NCBI GenBank assembly: GCA_035695045.1
Contig: DASSEX010000060.1
Span: 1 to 30,791 of the forward strand
Origin: DASSKP01 sp035695045
GTDB taxonomy: Bacteria > Actinomycetota > Actinomycetes > JAFAQI01
DNA length: 30,791 nucleotides
Reading direction: 5' to 3'
Part shown: positions 1 through 7,137 of the stretch, in pieces
Position numbering within the stretch: the first letter of the stretch is position 1
Layout of the letters: each line of letters starts with the position of its first letter
Notes under the pieces: model-generated
The model's input: the letters and a program-made list of their open reading frames with translations, nothing else
What the model was told of the DNA's origin: nothing
The model's database searches: none
Made by a program: the position numbers and the translations under genes

Positions 1-608
1 ACGTCGGGGTCCTGCCGCATCGCCGCACGGAGCGCAGTGGCGAAGTCGTCGGTGTCGACGCGCACCTCGCGCTGGTTGATCATCGCCAGCTTGTCGAAGT
101 GCAGCACCTCGATCGGGTCCTCGATCGTGACGCAGTGGACCTCGCGGTTGGTGTTGATGTGGTCGATCATGCCCGCGAGCGTCGTGGTCTTGCCGGAACC
201 CGTGGGACCCGTGACGAGCACCAGGCCGCGCGGCTCCAGCGCCAGGTTGGCGATGACCGGCGGCAGGCCGAGCTCGTCGAGTGGGATGGCGCCGACGGAG
301 ACCCGGCGGAAGACCAGGCCGGCCGCACCCCGCGCCCGGAACGCATTCACGCGGAACCGTCCCACGCCATGCAGGGAGTAGGCGAAGTCGGCCTCGTTGG
401 TCCGGTCGAACTCCTCGACCAGGTCGGCCCGCAGCACCTCACGGACCATCTGCTCGGTGTCCGCGGCAGTGAGGTCGCGCGTCTGGAGCTTGCGCAGGCG
501 GCCGTCGATCCGCACCCGGGGCGGCGATCCGACCTTGCAGTGCAGGTCGGAACCGCCGCACTCGACGAGTGCGCGGAGGAAGGGCTCGATGGTGAGAGTC
601 GAGGTCAC
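1..608 (-). CDS. pilT: Type IV pilus retraction ATPase PilT, N-terminal part (cut by window edge)
   Basis: Hexameric secretion-type ATPase that powers pilus retraction (twitching) at the inner face of the membrane. The visible 202 residues contain the N-terminal PAS-like half (SDLHCKVGSPPRVRIDGRL near residue 20), the Walker A motif GPTGSGKTT at about residues 132-140 and the following TIEDPIE Asp-box region; the frame then runs off the window at RQDPDV, so the Walker B end and C-terminal half are missing here. The start is taken as GTG at 608 because GAGGA lies about 8 nt upstream and the family begins shortly before SDLH. It is transcribed in the same direction as the carboxylase operon, 66 bp after the biotin carrier, but no functional link is apparent. 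A GspE/PilB-type ATPase is less likely: the N-terminus is short and PilT-like. Confidence 0.88.
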   Translation of the reverse strand, partial: MTSTLTIEPFLRALVECGGSDLHCKVGSPPRVRIDGRLRKLQTRDLTAADTEQMVREVLRADLVEEFDRTNEADFAYSLHGVGRFRVNAFRARGAAGLVFRRVSVGAIPLDELGLPPVIANLALEPRGLVLVTGPTGSGKTTTLAGMIDHINTNREVHCVTIEDPIEVLHFDKLAMINQREVRVDTDDFATALRAAMRQDPD

Positions 609-674
609 GTCGTTTTCCTCGGCTCCCCGAGAGCCCGTCTTGACCCGAACGGCAAGATCGTTACGCCATACGGA

Positions 675-890
675 TCAGTCGATCACCGCGATGACGTCGC
701 CTTCCTGTACGACGTCCCCCTCGGCGACGCGGAGCTCGGCGACGGTGCCGCCGGACTCGGCCGCCACCGGGATCTCCATCTTCATCGACTCGAGGATGAC
801 GAGGGTGTCGCCCTCCTCGATGCTGTCGCCTGCGCTGACCACGACTTTCCAGACATTCGCGACCATCTCGGCGCGGACTTCCTCGGCCAC
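675..890 (-). CDS. Minimal biotin/lipoyl attachment carrier protein (71 aa)
   Basis: Single-domain biotin carboxyl carrier that presents biotin to a carboxylase active site in the cytoplasm. The attachment motif ESMKMEIPV places the modified lysine at about residue 36, exactly mid-domain, followed by the usual Gly-rich turn and EGDVVQEGDVIAVI second half. The total length of 71 aa and the MAEEVRAEMVA N-terminus match the stand-alone actinobacterial carrier known as TB7.3 (Rv3221c) in M. tuberculosis. The start is GTG at 890. It is the last gene of a run that starts with biotin carboxylase, and the carboxylase there has no fused carrier domain, so this protein is its natural partner (inference). 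No carboxyltransferase is present in the window. Confidence 0.9.
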   Translation of the reverse strand: MAEEVRAEMVANVWKVVVSAGDSIEEGDTLVILESMKMEIPVAAESGGTVAELRVAEGDVVQEGDVIAVID

Positions 891-935
891 GAATCCTCCT
901 CAGGCTGGGCGCCGCGTCGCGGCGGGGTCATCCAA

Positions 936-1169
936 TCACTGTCGCTGGTCGAGCTCGCGCTGCAGCCGCTCAGCGGTGGCCTTCCAGTGCGCCGCCTCCG
1001 CCTGCCACTTCCGGAGCTCGCCGAGCAGCCCGCTCGCGACCTCCTGCGACAGCTCGTCGGTGTCGCCGGGCTGACGACCCCCCGCCCGGAGCTTCACGAA
1101 GAGCACGAGGGTGGAGACCGCCAGCAGGATGACCGCAAGCCCGAGCGCTGCCTGCGCGGTCCCGCTCAC
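936..1169 (-). CDS. Small membrane-anchored coiled-coil protein, unknown function
   Basis: A 77-residue protein I cannot assign to a named family. Residues about 7-27 form one hydrophobic transmembrane helix (ALGLAVILLAVSTLVLFV), and residues about 38-77 are charged and heptad-like (LLGELRKWQAEAAHWKATAERLQRELDQ), suggesting a short cytoplasmic coiled coil. The GTG start follows directly on the TGA of the upstream crotonase gene (TGAGTG), so translation is probably coupled and the gene belongs to the carboxylase operon. A role as membrane tether or accessory of that enzyme set is only inference from position. Confidence 0.7.
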   Translation of the reverse strand: MSGTAQAALGLAVILLAVSTLVLFVKLRAGGRQPGDTDELSQEVASGLLGELRKWQAEAAHWKATAERLQRELDQRQ

Positions 1170-1949
1170 TCAGCGGCCCGTCCAGTTCGGCGGTCGCTTC
1201 TCGAAGAACGCCGCGATCCCCTCCGCGACGTCCTTGGTGGTGGTGAGCAGCGAGAGCTGGGCCTGCATCGCCTCGAGCGCGGCCGGCAGCGGGGTCGTCT
1301 CCGCAGCGGCCACCCACGCCGCCTTCCCGAGCCGGACCGCGACGGGAGCCGCGCCGGCGAGCTTGGCGACGTACGCCGTCACGGCGTCATCGAAGCCGTC
1401 GTCGGGCATGACCCGCGACACGAGACCCATCGCGTAGGCGGTCCGCGCGTCGAATCGCTCGCCGGTGAGCATGTAGTCCATCGCGTGCTTCGGCGACACG
1501 TGCCGGGTGAGCAGCGCGCTGACCATGAACGGCCACAGGCCGCGATCGACCTCGGGCATCCCGAACTGCGCGCTTTCCTTCGCCAGAACGACGTCACAAC
1601 CGGCAGCGAGCCCGATGCCGCCGGCCAGGCACAGCCCCTGCACACGCGCGACGATCGGCTTGGCGCATGTGCGCATCGCGACGACCAGATCCTTGAGCAG
1701 CCCGCGCCCCTCGTGCTGCTCGAGGCCGGTGGCGTCGTTGCTCATGACAGCGAGGTCCGCGCCTGCGCAGAAGACCTTCTCGCCGGCCGAGCGCACGACG
1801 ACGACGTTGACCTCGTCGTCACTGCCCGCGGCACTGACCGCATCGAGCAGGCCTTGCAGCACGTCGCGCGACAAGGCGTTGCGCTTGTCCTCGCGGTCGA
1901 TCGTCAACGAGAGCACGCCGCTCTCGCGGTCGACCAGGAGATCACTCAT
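1170..1949 (-). CDS. Enoyl-CoA hydratase/isomerase (crotonase) family protein
   Basis: Cytosolic acyl-CoA enzyme of the crotonase superfamily, 259 aa, normal length. The oxyanion hole is visible (CAGAD at 61-65; AGG at 109-111) and the second catalytic glutamate is kept in FGMPEVDRG (E133, equivalent to E164 of rat mitochondrial hydratase). The first catalytic glutamate (rat E144) falls at G113 in AGGIGLAAGCD, so classical syn-hydration is doubtful; an isomerase or another crotonase reaction is possible. The ATG overlaps the biotin carboxylase stop by four bases (ATGA), showing tight coupling. Context with a biotin carboxylase and a biotin carrier suggests acyl-CoA catabolism, for example branched-chain amino acid breakdown, but the substrate cannot be read from sequence. 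Confidence 0.85.
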   Translation of the reverse strand: MSDLLVDRESGVLSLTIDREDKRNALSRDVLQGLLDAVSAAGSDDEVNVVVVRSAGEKVFCAGADLAVMSNDATGLEQHEGRGLLKDLVVAMRTCAKPIVARVQGLCLAGGIGLAAGCDVVLAKESAQFGMPEVDRGLWPFMVSALLTRHVSPKHAMDYMLTGERFDARTAYAMGLVSRVMPDDGFDDAVTAYVAKLAGAAPVAVRLGKAAWVAAAETTPLPAALEAMQAQLSLLTTTKDVAEGIAAFFEKRPPNWTGR

Positions 1950-3283
1950 GTCGAGCGCATCCTGTCGATGAGTCCGGTGTCGTAGTCGCCGGAGATGAAG
2001 CGGGGATCGGCCAACAGCTCGGAGAAGAACGGAAGGTTGGTCTTGGGTCCCTCGATGGAGAACGCGTCGACGGCCGCCCTCGCCTTCTCGATGGCAGCCG
2101 CTCTGTCGTCACCCCAGACCGCGACCTTCGCGAGCAACGGGTCGTAGAAGGGCGTGACGGTGTTGCCGGACCGGTAGCCGCTGTCGACGCGCGTGTCCGG
2201 CGGCTCCTCCCATCGGGTCACCTTGCCCGGTGACGGGAAGAAGCGCTTCGGGTCCTCGGCATAGACCCGCAGCTCGATCGCGTGACCGCGCGGCTGGATC
2301 GAGGTGAGGTCTCGCGACGGCGCGTCGCCCGCAGCGATGCGCAGCTGTTCCTCGACGAGGTCGAGCCCCGTCACCAGCTCGGTGACCGGGTGCTCGACCT
2401 GCAGGCGGGTGTTCATCTCGAGGAAGACATAGGTCTGTTCAGCGGGGTCGACGAGGCACTCCACCGTGCCCGCATTGCGGTAGTCGACAGCCTGCGCCGC
2501 GCGCACCGCGCCGTCGAGCATCTGCCGCCGCAGCTCGTCCGAGACACCCGGCGACGGCGTCTCCTCGGCGACTTTCTGGTGACGGCGCTGCACGGAGCAG
2601 TCGCGCTCCCCCAGCGCGACGACGGTTCCGTCCGCGAGACCCAGCACCTGGACCTCGACGTGTCGCGCGCCCTCGATGTAGCGCTCGAGCAGGATCGCCG
2701 GCGAGGAGAAGAAACGTGACGCGCGGCTGCGCGCCGTCTCGAACGCGGCGCGCAGCCCGTCCTCGTCCCGGGCGACGCCCATGCCGATCCCGCCGCCACC
2801 GGCTGCGGCCTTGACCATGAGCGGGTAGCCGATCTCTTTCGCGGCGGCCACGGCGTCCTCGACGTCGTCGACGGGCGACTCCGTCCCTGCAGCGACGGGC
2901 ACGCCGGCGGCGGACATCCGGTTGCGCGCTCTGACCTTGTCCCCCATCGCGTCGATCGCGTCCGGGCTCGGCCCGACCCACACCAGGCCGGCATCGATCA
3001 CCGCCTGCGCGAACTCGGCGCTCTCCGCGAGGAACCCGTAGCCCGGATGGATGGCTTCGGCTCCTGTGCGCCGCGCCGCCTCGAGCACCTTCTCCACGTC
3101 GAGGTAGGACTCCGCGGGCGGCGGGGGGCCGAGCAGCACCGCCTCGTCCGCCTCGTGGACGAACGGCAGGTCGGAGTCGGCTTCCGAGTGCACCGCAATC
3201 GTGCGCAGACCCATGTGGGTCGCGGTGCGGAGCACGCGGCGGGCGATCTCGCCGCGGTTGGCGACGAGCAGCGACTCGAACAC
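1946..3283 (-). CDS. accC: Biotin carboxylase subunit of an acyl-CoA carboxylase
   Basis: ATP-grasp enzyme that carboxylates carrier-bound biotin using ATP and bicarbonate. The 445 aa match free-standing AccC length. Visible are the N-terminal domain FESLLVANRGEIARRV, the Gly-rich lid KAAAGGGGIGMG (158-169), RHVE, ERDCSVQRRHQK (226-237) and the catalytic EMNTRLQVEHPVTE (289-302). The frame is open further upstream, but the family starts at MFESLLVANRGE, so GTG at 3283 is chosen; AAAGGG lies about 11 nt before it. Unlike actinobacterial AccA3-type alpha chains there is no C-terminal biotin domain; a separate 71-aa carrier lies three genes downstream. First gene of the operon accC - crotonase - small membrane protein - carrier. 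The carboxyltransferase subunit, which sets substrate specificity, is not in this window. Confidence 0.93.
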   Translation of the reverse strand: MFESLLVANRGEIARRVLRTATHMGLRTIAVHSEADSDLPFVHEADEAVLLGPPPPAESYLDVEKVLEAARRTGAEAIHPGYGFLAESAEFAQAVIDAGLVWVGPSPDAIDAMGDKVRARNRMSAAGVPVAAGTESPVDDVEDAVAAAKEIGYPLMVKAAAGGGGIGMGVARDEDGLRAAFETARSRASRFFSSPAILLERYIEGARHVEVQVLGLADGTVVALGERDCSVQRRHQKVAEETPSPGVSDELRRQMLDGAVRAAQAVDYRNAGTVECLVDPAEQTYVFLEMNTRLQVEHPVTELVTGLDLVEEQLRIAAGDAPSRDLTSIQPRGHAIELRVYAEDPKRFFPSPGKVTRWEEPPDTRVDSGYRSGNTVTPFYDPLLAKVAVWGDDRAAAIEKARAAVDAFSIEGPKTNLPFFSELLADPRFISGDYDTGLIDRMRST

Positions 3284-3338
3284 TCCGATCGACGCCCTTT
3301 CCCGACGTAGCGGCTCGCGGGTGGCGAGACTAACGGGT

Positions 3339-3935
3339 GTGGGCCTCACGATCGTCGTCCTGGTCGGGGCCGTTGTGGTCGGCTACGCCCTCAACGGCAC
3401 CTGGGCGGGGCTGACGACGCTGCGGCTGCGGTGGCGCCGGCTGGTCGTGGCTGCCGTTGTCGCGCAGACGGGCGGCGCCGCGCTGGGCGTCCTGGGTGTC
3501 ACCGACGCGCGCCACGGCTACGTCCTGGGCCTCGCCGCGTCGGCGCTCTGCGCGGCGGCATTCTGCGCGCTCAACCTGCACGTGCCCGGAGTCCCGCTGG
3601 TCACCCTGGGGCTCGTCGCGAACGCCCTCGTGGTGACGCTCAACGGAGCCATGCCGGTGTCGATCGTCGCCGCGCTGCGAGCCGGCGTGCCGATCACCGA
3701 CATCGCGGCCGGCTACGACGCCCGCCACGACATCGCCGGTGCCGGCACCCAGTGGCGGACCCTCGGCGACGTCATACCGCTCCCGTTGCCGCTGCGTCCG
3801 GAAGTCGTGAGCCCCGGCGACGTCCTCGTCGCGTCCGGCCTCGGCGAGCTCGTCGTCATGGGCATGCTGCGGCGCCGGGTGGCCGGCGGCGGACGGCGTC
3901 GTGCTGTCATGGAGGTCGAACCGACCGAGGAGTGA
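3339..3935 (+). CDS. DUF5317 family integral membrane protein
   Basis: A 198-residue hydrophobic protein of an uncharacterised actinobacterial family. About four to five transmembrane helices are apparent (TIVVLVGAVVVGYAL near the N-terminus, VAAVVAQTGGAALGVLGV, YVLGLAASALCAAAFCAL, VTLGLVANALVVTLNGAMPV), followed by a hydrophilic stretch with DARHDIAGAGTQWRTLGDVIPLP and a last membrane segment near GDVLVASGLGELVVMGML. GTG at 3339 is chosen because the hydrophobic N-terminus starts directly after it; frames further upstream run into the divergent accC leader. The 55-bp gap to accC must hold both promoters. The gene ends four bases before the bL37 start, so the two are cotranscribed. No enzymatic motif is visible. 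Confidence 0.75.
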   Translation: MGLTIVVLVGAVVVGYALNGTWAGLTTLRLRWRRLVVAAVVAQTGGAALGVLGVTDARHGYVLGLAASALCAAAFCALNLHVPGVPLVTLGLVANALVVTLNGAMPVSIVAALRAGVPITDIAAGYDARHDIAGAGTQWRTLGDVIPLPLPLRPEVVSPGDVLVASGLGELVVMGMLRRRVAGGGRRRAVMEVEPTEE

Positions 3936-3939
3936 AGCC

Positions 3940-4014
3940 ATGGCCAAGAAGGCCCGCAAGCGTCGCGCCCGCAAGAAGAGCAAGGCCAACCACGGCCGTC
4001 GCCCGAACGCTTAG
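3940..4014 (+). CDS. Ribosomal protein bL37-like, 24-codon gene
   Basis: A 24-residue, extremely basic peptide that begins MAKKARKRRARKKSK and ends ANHGRRPNA. Length, Lys/Arg composition and the NHGxRPN tail fit the small actinobacterial large-subunit protein bL37, described from mycobacterial ribosome structures, which fills an rRNA pocket. A Shine-Dalgarno-like GAGGAG lies about 7 nt before the ATG and overlaps the end of the DUF5317 gene, whose stop is four bases upstream, so translation is likely coupled. The gene is shorter than usual gene-calling cutoffs. The identification is by pattern recognition; a random basic ORF is unlikely given the RBS, ATG and sharply defined tail. Confidence 0.72.
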   Translation: MAKKARKRRARKKSKANHGRRPNA

Positions 4015-4036
4015 CAAGCACCAGCGCATTCAGGTC

Positions 4037-4118
4037 GCGCCCTGCAGCGACCCGACGCCGCTGCGATCATCACTTCGTTCGATGATCGCAACGCGGCTTT
4101 CGGGTCGCCGCAGGGCGC
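4037..4118. repeat. 82-bp long imperfect inverted repeat (large hairpin)
   Basis: Left arm 4037-4071 and right arm 4081-4118 flank the 9-nt loop ACTTCGTTC. The outer 19 bp match except at one position (GCGCCCTGC ... GCGACCCGA), then come a short bulge, a GCCGC block, a 2-nt bulge, and a perfect inner 10 bp (TGCGATCATC / GATGATCGCA). It lies in the non-coding gap between the convergent bL37 and DUF3048 genes. It could act as a bidirectional transcription terminator, but it is much longer than a normal one and has no U-tract; a palindromic mobile remnant is the alternative. Confidence 0.8.
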
Positions 4119-4126
4119 TGCTGTTC

Positions 4127-5134
4127 TCAGCTGAGGTGAAGCGTCGCGTTCGGAGGCAGCAGCTCGATCCAGGTGCGGCCCGGTGCGAGCGGGATCGTCT
4201 TGCCCGTGCTGTCAACCAGCGCGATGGGCGCGTCGAGACCGGCGCGCTTCCAGCGACCGGTGATGACCTTGCCGTCGCGCAGGACCCAGACCTGACCGGA
4301 GCCGGTGACGACGTCGTCGGGTGAGGGGTTGCCGACCACGTCGCGGATGCCGGTGTCCTTGACCTTGATGCGCATCAGGATGACGTTCGTCGCCCCGACC
4401 CGGTGGTGGTTGACGAGGACGTCAGGCGAGCCGTTCTGCGTCCGGACCCAGCGGCCGGCCGACCATGACCACGCCGCGCTCGCGTCGGGCGACCAGCGCA
4501 GGCTGACCCCCGTCGAGGGCTTGGCGGCAGCCGGAACGGCGGCCGCGTAGGTGAAGAGCGGCGAGGGTGCCTTGAGCGAGTTGTCCTTCTTCTTCGCCGC
4601 GTCCACGAGCGTCTGCGTCGACGTGAAGACGTTGTGCGGCGCCGGTCGCGAGTTGTCACGGTGGTAGAGCGAGCCGTTGGCGTCGTACGACAGCAGCACG
4701 GCATGGCTCGTGGCCTGGACCGGCTTGAGCGCCTTCGGGTTGGCCCCGGAGAAGCCGAAGGCGGCGTGGCCGAACAGCCGCAGCAGGGACGCATCGCTGG
4801 TACGCGCCGACCGGACGGGGCCGATGAGCGGCGCCGAGTCGCACTGGAAGACGGTGAACAGCCGGGTGAGCCCGCCCTCGACCGTCTCCTCGATGACGAT
4901 GTCCGCGCGGTCGATGCCGGCCTGTGGGCGCGCGATGTCGACGTTGTCGATCTTCACCGCCAGCACCGGGCGGCTGACGTCCTGGTGCCCGGCCGGCAGC
5001 TGGCCCGTCAACGGACACCTCGCCGGCGGCGCCGGCGGAGATGCTGCCGGCTTGCCTTTGCTGCCGCCGCCTCCGCAGGCAGCGAGGGCGAACAGGGTCA
5101 GGGCAGCACCAGCCGCGGCGGAGACACGTCGCAT
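4127..5134 (-). CDS. DUF3048 family lipoprotein
   Basis: Extracytoplasmic lipoprotein, 335 aa, of the DUF3048 (YerB-like) family, whose biochemical role is unknown. From ATG at 5134 the signal peptide reads MRRVSAAAGAALTLFALAAC with lipobox LAAC and lipidated Cys20, followed by a Gly/Ser/Pro-rich tether. The family hallmarks follow: PLTG at the domain start, RPVLAVKIDNVDIARPQAGIDRADIVIEE, GGLTRLFTVFQ, GPVRSARTSD and, in the C-terminal part, NVILMRIKVKDTGIRDVVG and a closing GRTWIELLP. The open frame extends upstream to 5191, but the lipobox distance favours the internal ATG. No Shine-Dalgarno sequence precedes it. It lies 46 bp downstream of galE on the same strand and may be cotranscribed. 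Confidence 0.87.
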   Translation of the reverse strand: MRRVSAAAGAALTLFALAACGGGGSKGKPAASPPAPPARCPLTGQLPAGHQDVSRPVLAVKIDNVDIARPQAGIDRADIVIEETVEGGLTRLFTVFQCDSAPLIGPVRSARTSDASLLRLFGHAAFGFSGANPKALKPVQATSHAVLLSYDANGSLYHRDNSRPAPHNVFTSTQTLVDAAKKKDNSLKAPSPLFTYAAAVPAAAKPSTGVSLRWSPDASAAWSWSAGRWVRTQNGSPDVLVNHHRVGATNVILMRIKVKDTGIRDVVGNPSPDDVVTGSGQVWVLRDGKVITGRWKRAGLDAPIALVDSTGKTIPLAPGRTWIELLPPNATLHLS

Positions 5135-5180
5135 GTCGTAGACATGCCCGCGGCCTGACGCGCGACACCCGACTGTGACG

Positions 5181-6158
5181 TCAGCCACCATGCCGGTGCT
5201 GCCAGCCGGCCCAGGCGCTCGACACCATGTCGGTGAGGTCGAACTTCGATGTCCAGCCGAGGTCCTTCGCGATCCTGTCGACGCTCGCGACCACCCGTGC
5301 CGGGTCGCCCGGGCGACGGTCGACGAAATCCGGCGTGACGTCGAGCCCCGTCACCTGACCGATGACATCGACGACCTCGAGCACGCTCGACCCCTCACCG
5401 CGTCCGATGTTGTAGACGCGGAAGGGCTCGTCACTCCCGCCGGCGGCGAGCTGCTGCAGCGCCGCCACATGCGCATCGGCGATGTCGCAGACGTGGATGT
5501 AGTCGCGGATGCAGGTGCCGTCCGGCGTCGGGTAGTCGTTGCCGAAGACCTTCGGCCGCGAGCCGTTCGCGAGCTCACGGAAGACCATGGGCACGAGGTT
5601 GAAGACGCCGGGGTCGCCGAGCTCCGGCGAGGCAGCGCCCGCCACGTTGAAGTAGCGCAGGGCAACCACCCGCAGCCCTGTTGCTGCCGCGACGTCGCGC
5701 GACATCCACTCGCAGATGAGCTTCGTCGTGCCGTAGGGGCTCATCGGGACGGTTGCCGAGTCCTCGTCGACCACGTCGACGTCCGGCATGCCATAGGTGG
5801 CGGCGCTCGAGGAGAACACGAACGACTGCACTCCGGCGTCGACTGCTGCCTCGAGAAGCCGGCGGGTGCCCTCGACGTTCTGCTCGTAGTAGTGCAGGGG
5901 CTGCTCGACCGACTCGCCGACCTGCTTCTTCGCAGCGATGTGAATGATGCCCGCGACGCTGTTGTCGCCCAGAGTGCGCCGTACGACGTCCTCGTCGAGG
6001 ATCGATCCCGGGACGAAGACTGCGTCGTCCGGGACCCGGCTGCGGTCACCTGTGGAGAGGTCGTCGAGCACGACGGCTCGCTCCCCCTGGGCGTGCAACG
6101 CCTGCACGACGTGCGCTCCGATGTAGCCGGCGCCGCCGGTCACCAACCAGTTCGCCAT
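5181..6158 (-). CDS. galE: UDP-glucose 4-epimerase
   Basis: Short-chain dehydrogenase-type epimerase that interconverts UDP-glucose and UDP-galactose with bound NAD, supplying galactose for cell envelope polysaccharides. The 325 aa are the normal size. Visible are the Rossmann motif TGGAGYIG (7-14), D32-D33 for adenine ribose binding, the SSSAATYG active-site serine stretch (117-124) and the catalytic Y142-x3-K146 in SPYGTTK, followed by RYFNVAGA and the YPTPDGTCIRDYIHV substrate region typical of GalE. The ATG has no Shine-Dalgarno sequence; a TAGCGT hexamer lies 6 nt upstream, pointing to a leaderless transcript. A related NDP-sugar epimerase is possible, but the DGTCIRDYIHV signature is strongly GalE-like. 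Confidence 0.93.
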   Translation of the reverse strand: MANWLVTGGAGYIGAHVVQALHAQGERAVVLDDLSTGDRSRVPDDAVFVPGSILDEDVVRRTLGDNSVAGIIHIAAKKQVGESVEQPLHYYEQNVEGTRRLLEAAVDAGVQSFVFSSSAATYGMPDVDVVDEDSATVPMSPYGTTKLICEWMSRDVAAATGLRVVALRYFNVAGAASPELGDPGVFNLVPMVFRELANGSRPKVFGNDYPTPDGTCIRDYIHVCDIADAHVAALQQLAAGGSDEPFRVYNIGRGEGSSVLEVVDVIGQVTGLDVTPDFVDRRPGDPARVVASVDRIAKDLGWTSKFDLTDMVSSAWAGWQHRHGG

Positions 6159-6170
6159 CGCCCCACGCTA
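6159..6170 (-). promoter_or_regulatory. Putative leaderless promoter -10 of galE
   Basis: TAGCGT (6165-6170) fits the actinobacterial TANNNT -10 hexamer and is followed by six bases and then the galE ATG, which puts the transcription start on or next to the start codon. No clear -35 and no ribosome binding site are seen. Confidence 0.5.
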
Positions 6171-6184
6171 GGCGATGTGGCTTG

Positions 6185-6469
6185 CTACTCCGCGCGGTAC
6201 TCGATCGTCGTGAGCTCGACGCGTACTTCCTGCAGCCGGACGAGGAGCCGCTGCTTCAACCCGTCCGGCGCGGTTTCGCCGCCGCAACAGCGGGCGACGA
6301 GAGCCTTGACCTCGTTCTCGAGTCCGAACTGCCGTAGGCACGGCGCGCACTCGTCGAGATGCTGGCGGATGTTGGTCCGCGCCTCGTCGTCGATCTCGCC
6401 GTCGAGGTAGAGGTAGACCTGCTCGATGACCTCGGAACAGTCGACGTCATGCGGGTTGCCGCAGCTCAT
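6185..6469 (-). CDS. rsrA: Zinc-binding anti-sigma factor RsrA
   Basis: Cytoplasmic redox-sensing anti-sigma factor of the ZAS family, 94 aa. It holds SigR inactive until disulfide stress oxidises its zinc-site thiols. The zinc motif is visible as C11, H37, C41 and C44 (HLDECAPC), and further cysteines occur at C3, C61 and C62; these positions match those remembered for Streptomyces coelicolor RsrA. It overlaps the sigR stop by one base (TGATG), the classic arrangement of sigma and cognate anti-sigma translated from one mRNA, so the SigR promoter upstream also controls it. An unrelated mycothiol enzyme regulator is unlikely. Confidence 0.93.
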   Translation of the reverse strand: MSCGNPHDVDCSEVIEQVYLYLDGEIDDEARTNIRQHLDECAPCLRQFGLENEVKALVARCCGGETAPDGLKQRLLVRLQEVRVELTTIEYRAE

Positions 6470-7074
6470 CAGTCAGCCTCACGATCCGCGAGTGCCTGGT
6501 CGGGACGGATGTAGCCACGGTCAAGGGCGTACTGCTCGAGAGCCTTGCGCATCGCGCGGCGGCCGCGGTGCAGGCGCGACATCACGGTGCCGATCGGCGT
6601 GCCCATGATCTCGGCGATCTCCTTGTAGGCGAACCCCTCGACATCCGCGAGGTAGACCGCCATCCGGAAGTCCTCGGGGAGCGACTGCAACGCCTCTTTC
6701 ACGTCGGAGTCCGGCAGGTGCTCGAGCGCCTCGGTCTCGGCGGACTTCAGCCCGCTCGACGTGTGCGACTCCGCCGCAGCGAGCTGCCAGTCCTCGACGT
6801 CCTCGCCACCGGACTGCTGCGGTTCACGCTGCTTCTTGCGGTAGGTGTTGATGAACGTGTTGGTGAGGATGCGGTAGAGCCACGCCTTGAGGTTGGTGCC
6901 CTCCTCGAACTGGTGGAAGGCGGCGAAAGCCTTGACGAACGTCTCCTGGACGAGGTCCTCGGCGTCGGCGGGGTTGCGCGTCATGCGCAGCGCGGCGGAG
7001 TAGAGCTGGTCGAGGAACGGCAGAGCGGACTGCTCGAAGCGAGCGCTCCGCTGCTCGAGCGTCTCCTCGGCCAT
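6469..7074 (-). CDS. sigR: ECF sigma factor SigR/SigH (thiol-oxidative stress)
   Basis: Group 4 sigma factor directing RNA polymerase to thioredoxin, mycothiol and protein-quality genes on disulfide stress. The sequence reads ARFEQSALPFLDQLYSAALRMTRNPADAEDLVQETFVKAF (region 2.1-2.2), then FEEGTNLKAWLYRILTNTFINTYRKKQREP (2.3-2.4) and, after a variable linker, SLPEDFRMAVYLADVEGFAYKEIAEIMGTPIGTVMSRLHRGRRAMRKAL (region 4). It is close to the SigR/SigH subfamily throughout. The ATG at 7074 gives 201 aa; an in-frame GTG at 7128 would add 18 residues. The upstream DNA carries a perfect-spacing SigR promoter, indicating positive autoregulation. The gene is directly followed by rsrA with a one-base overlap. 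Confidence 0.93.
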   Translation of the reverse strand: MAEETLEQRSARFEQSALPFLDQLYSAALRMTRNPADAEDLVQETFVKAFAAFHQFEEGTNLKAWLYRILTNTFINTYRKKQREPQQSGGEDVEDWQLAAAESHTSSGLKSAETEALEHLPDSDVKEALQSLPEDFRMAVYLADVEGFAYKEIAEIMGTPIGTVMSRLHRGRRAMRKALEQYALDRGYIRPDQALADREAD

Positions 7075-7137
7075 GGGGCGCGATGCTATGCCGTCCGGCC
7101 GCGTGGGCAGCAGCATGGTCGCCGTCACGAGCAGTGC

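Noticed and set aside
99..1985. Plus-strand open frame of 628 codons opposite the carboxylase operon
   Set aside because: Arg/Asp/His-rich translation with no family; it mirrors the codon bias of the real minus-strand genes.
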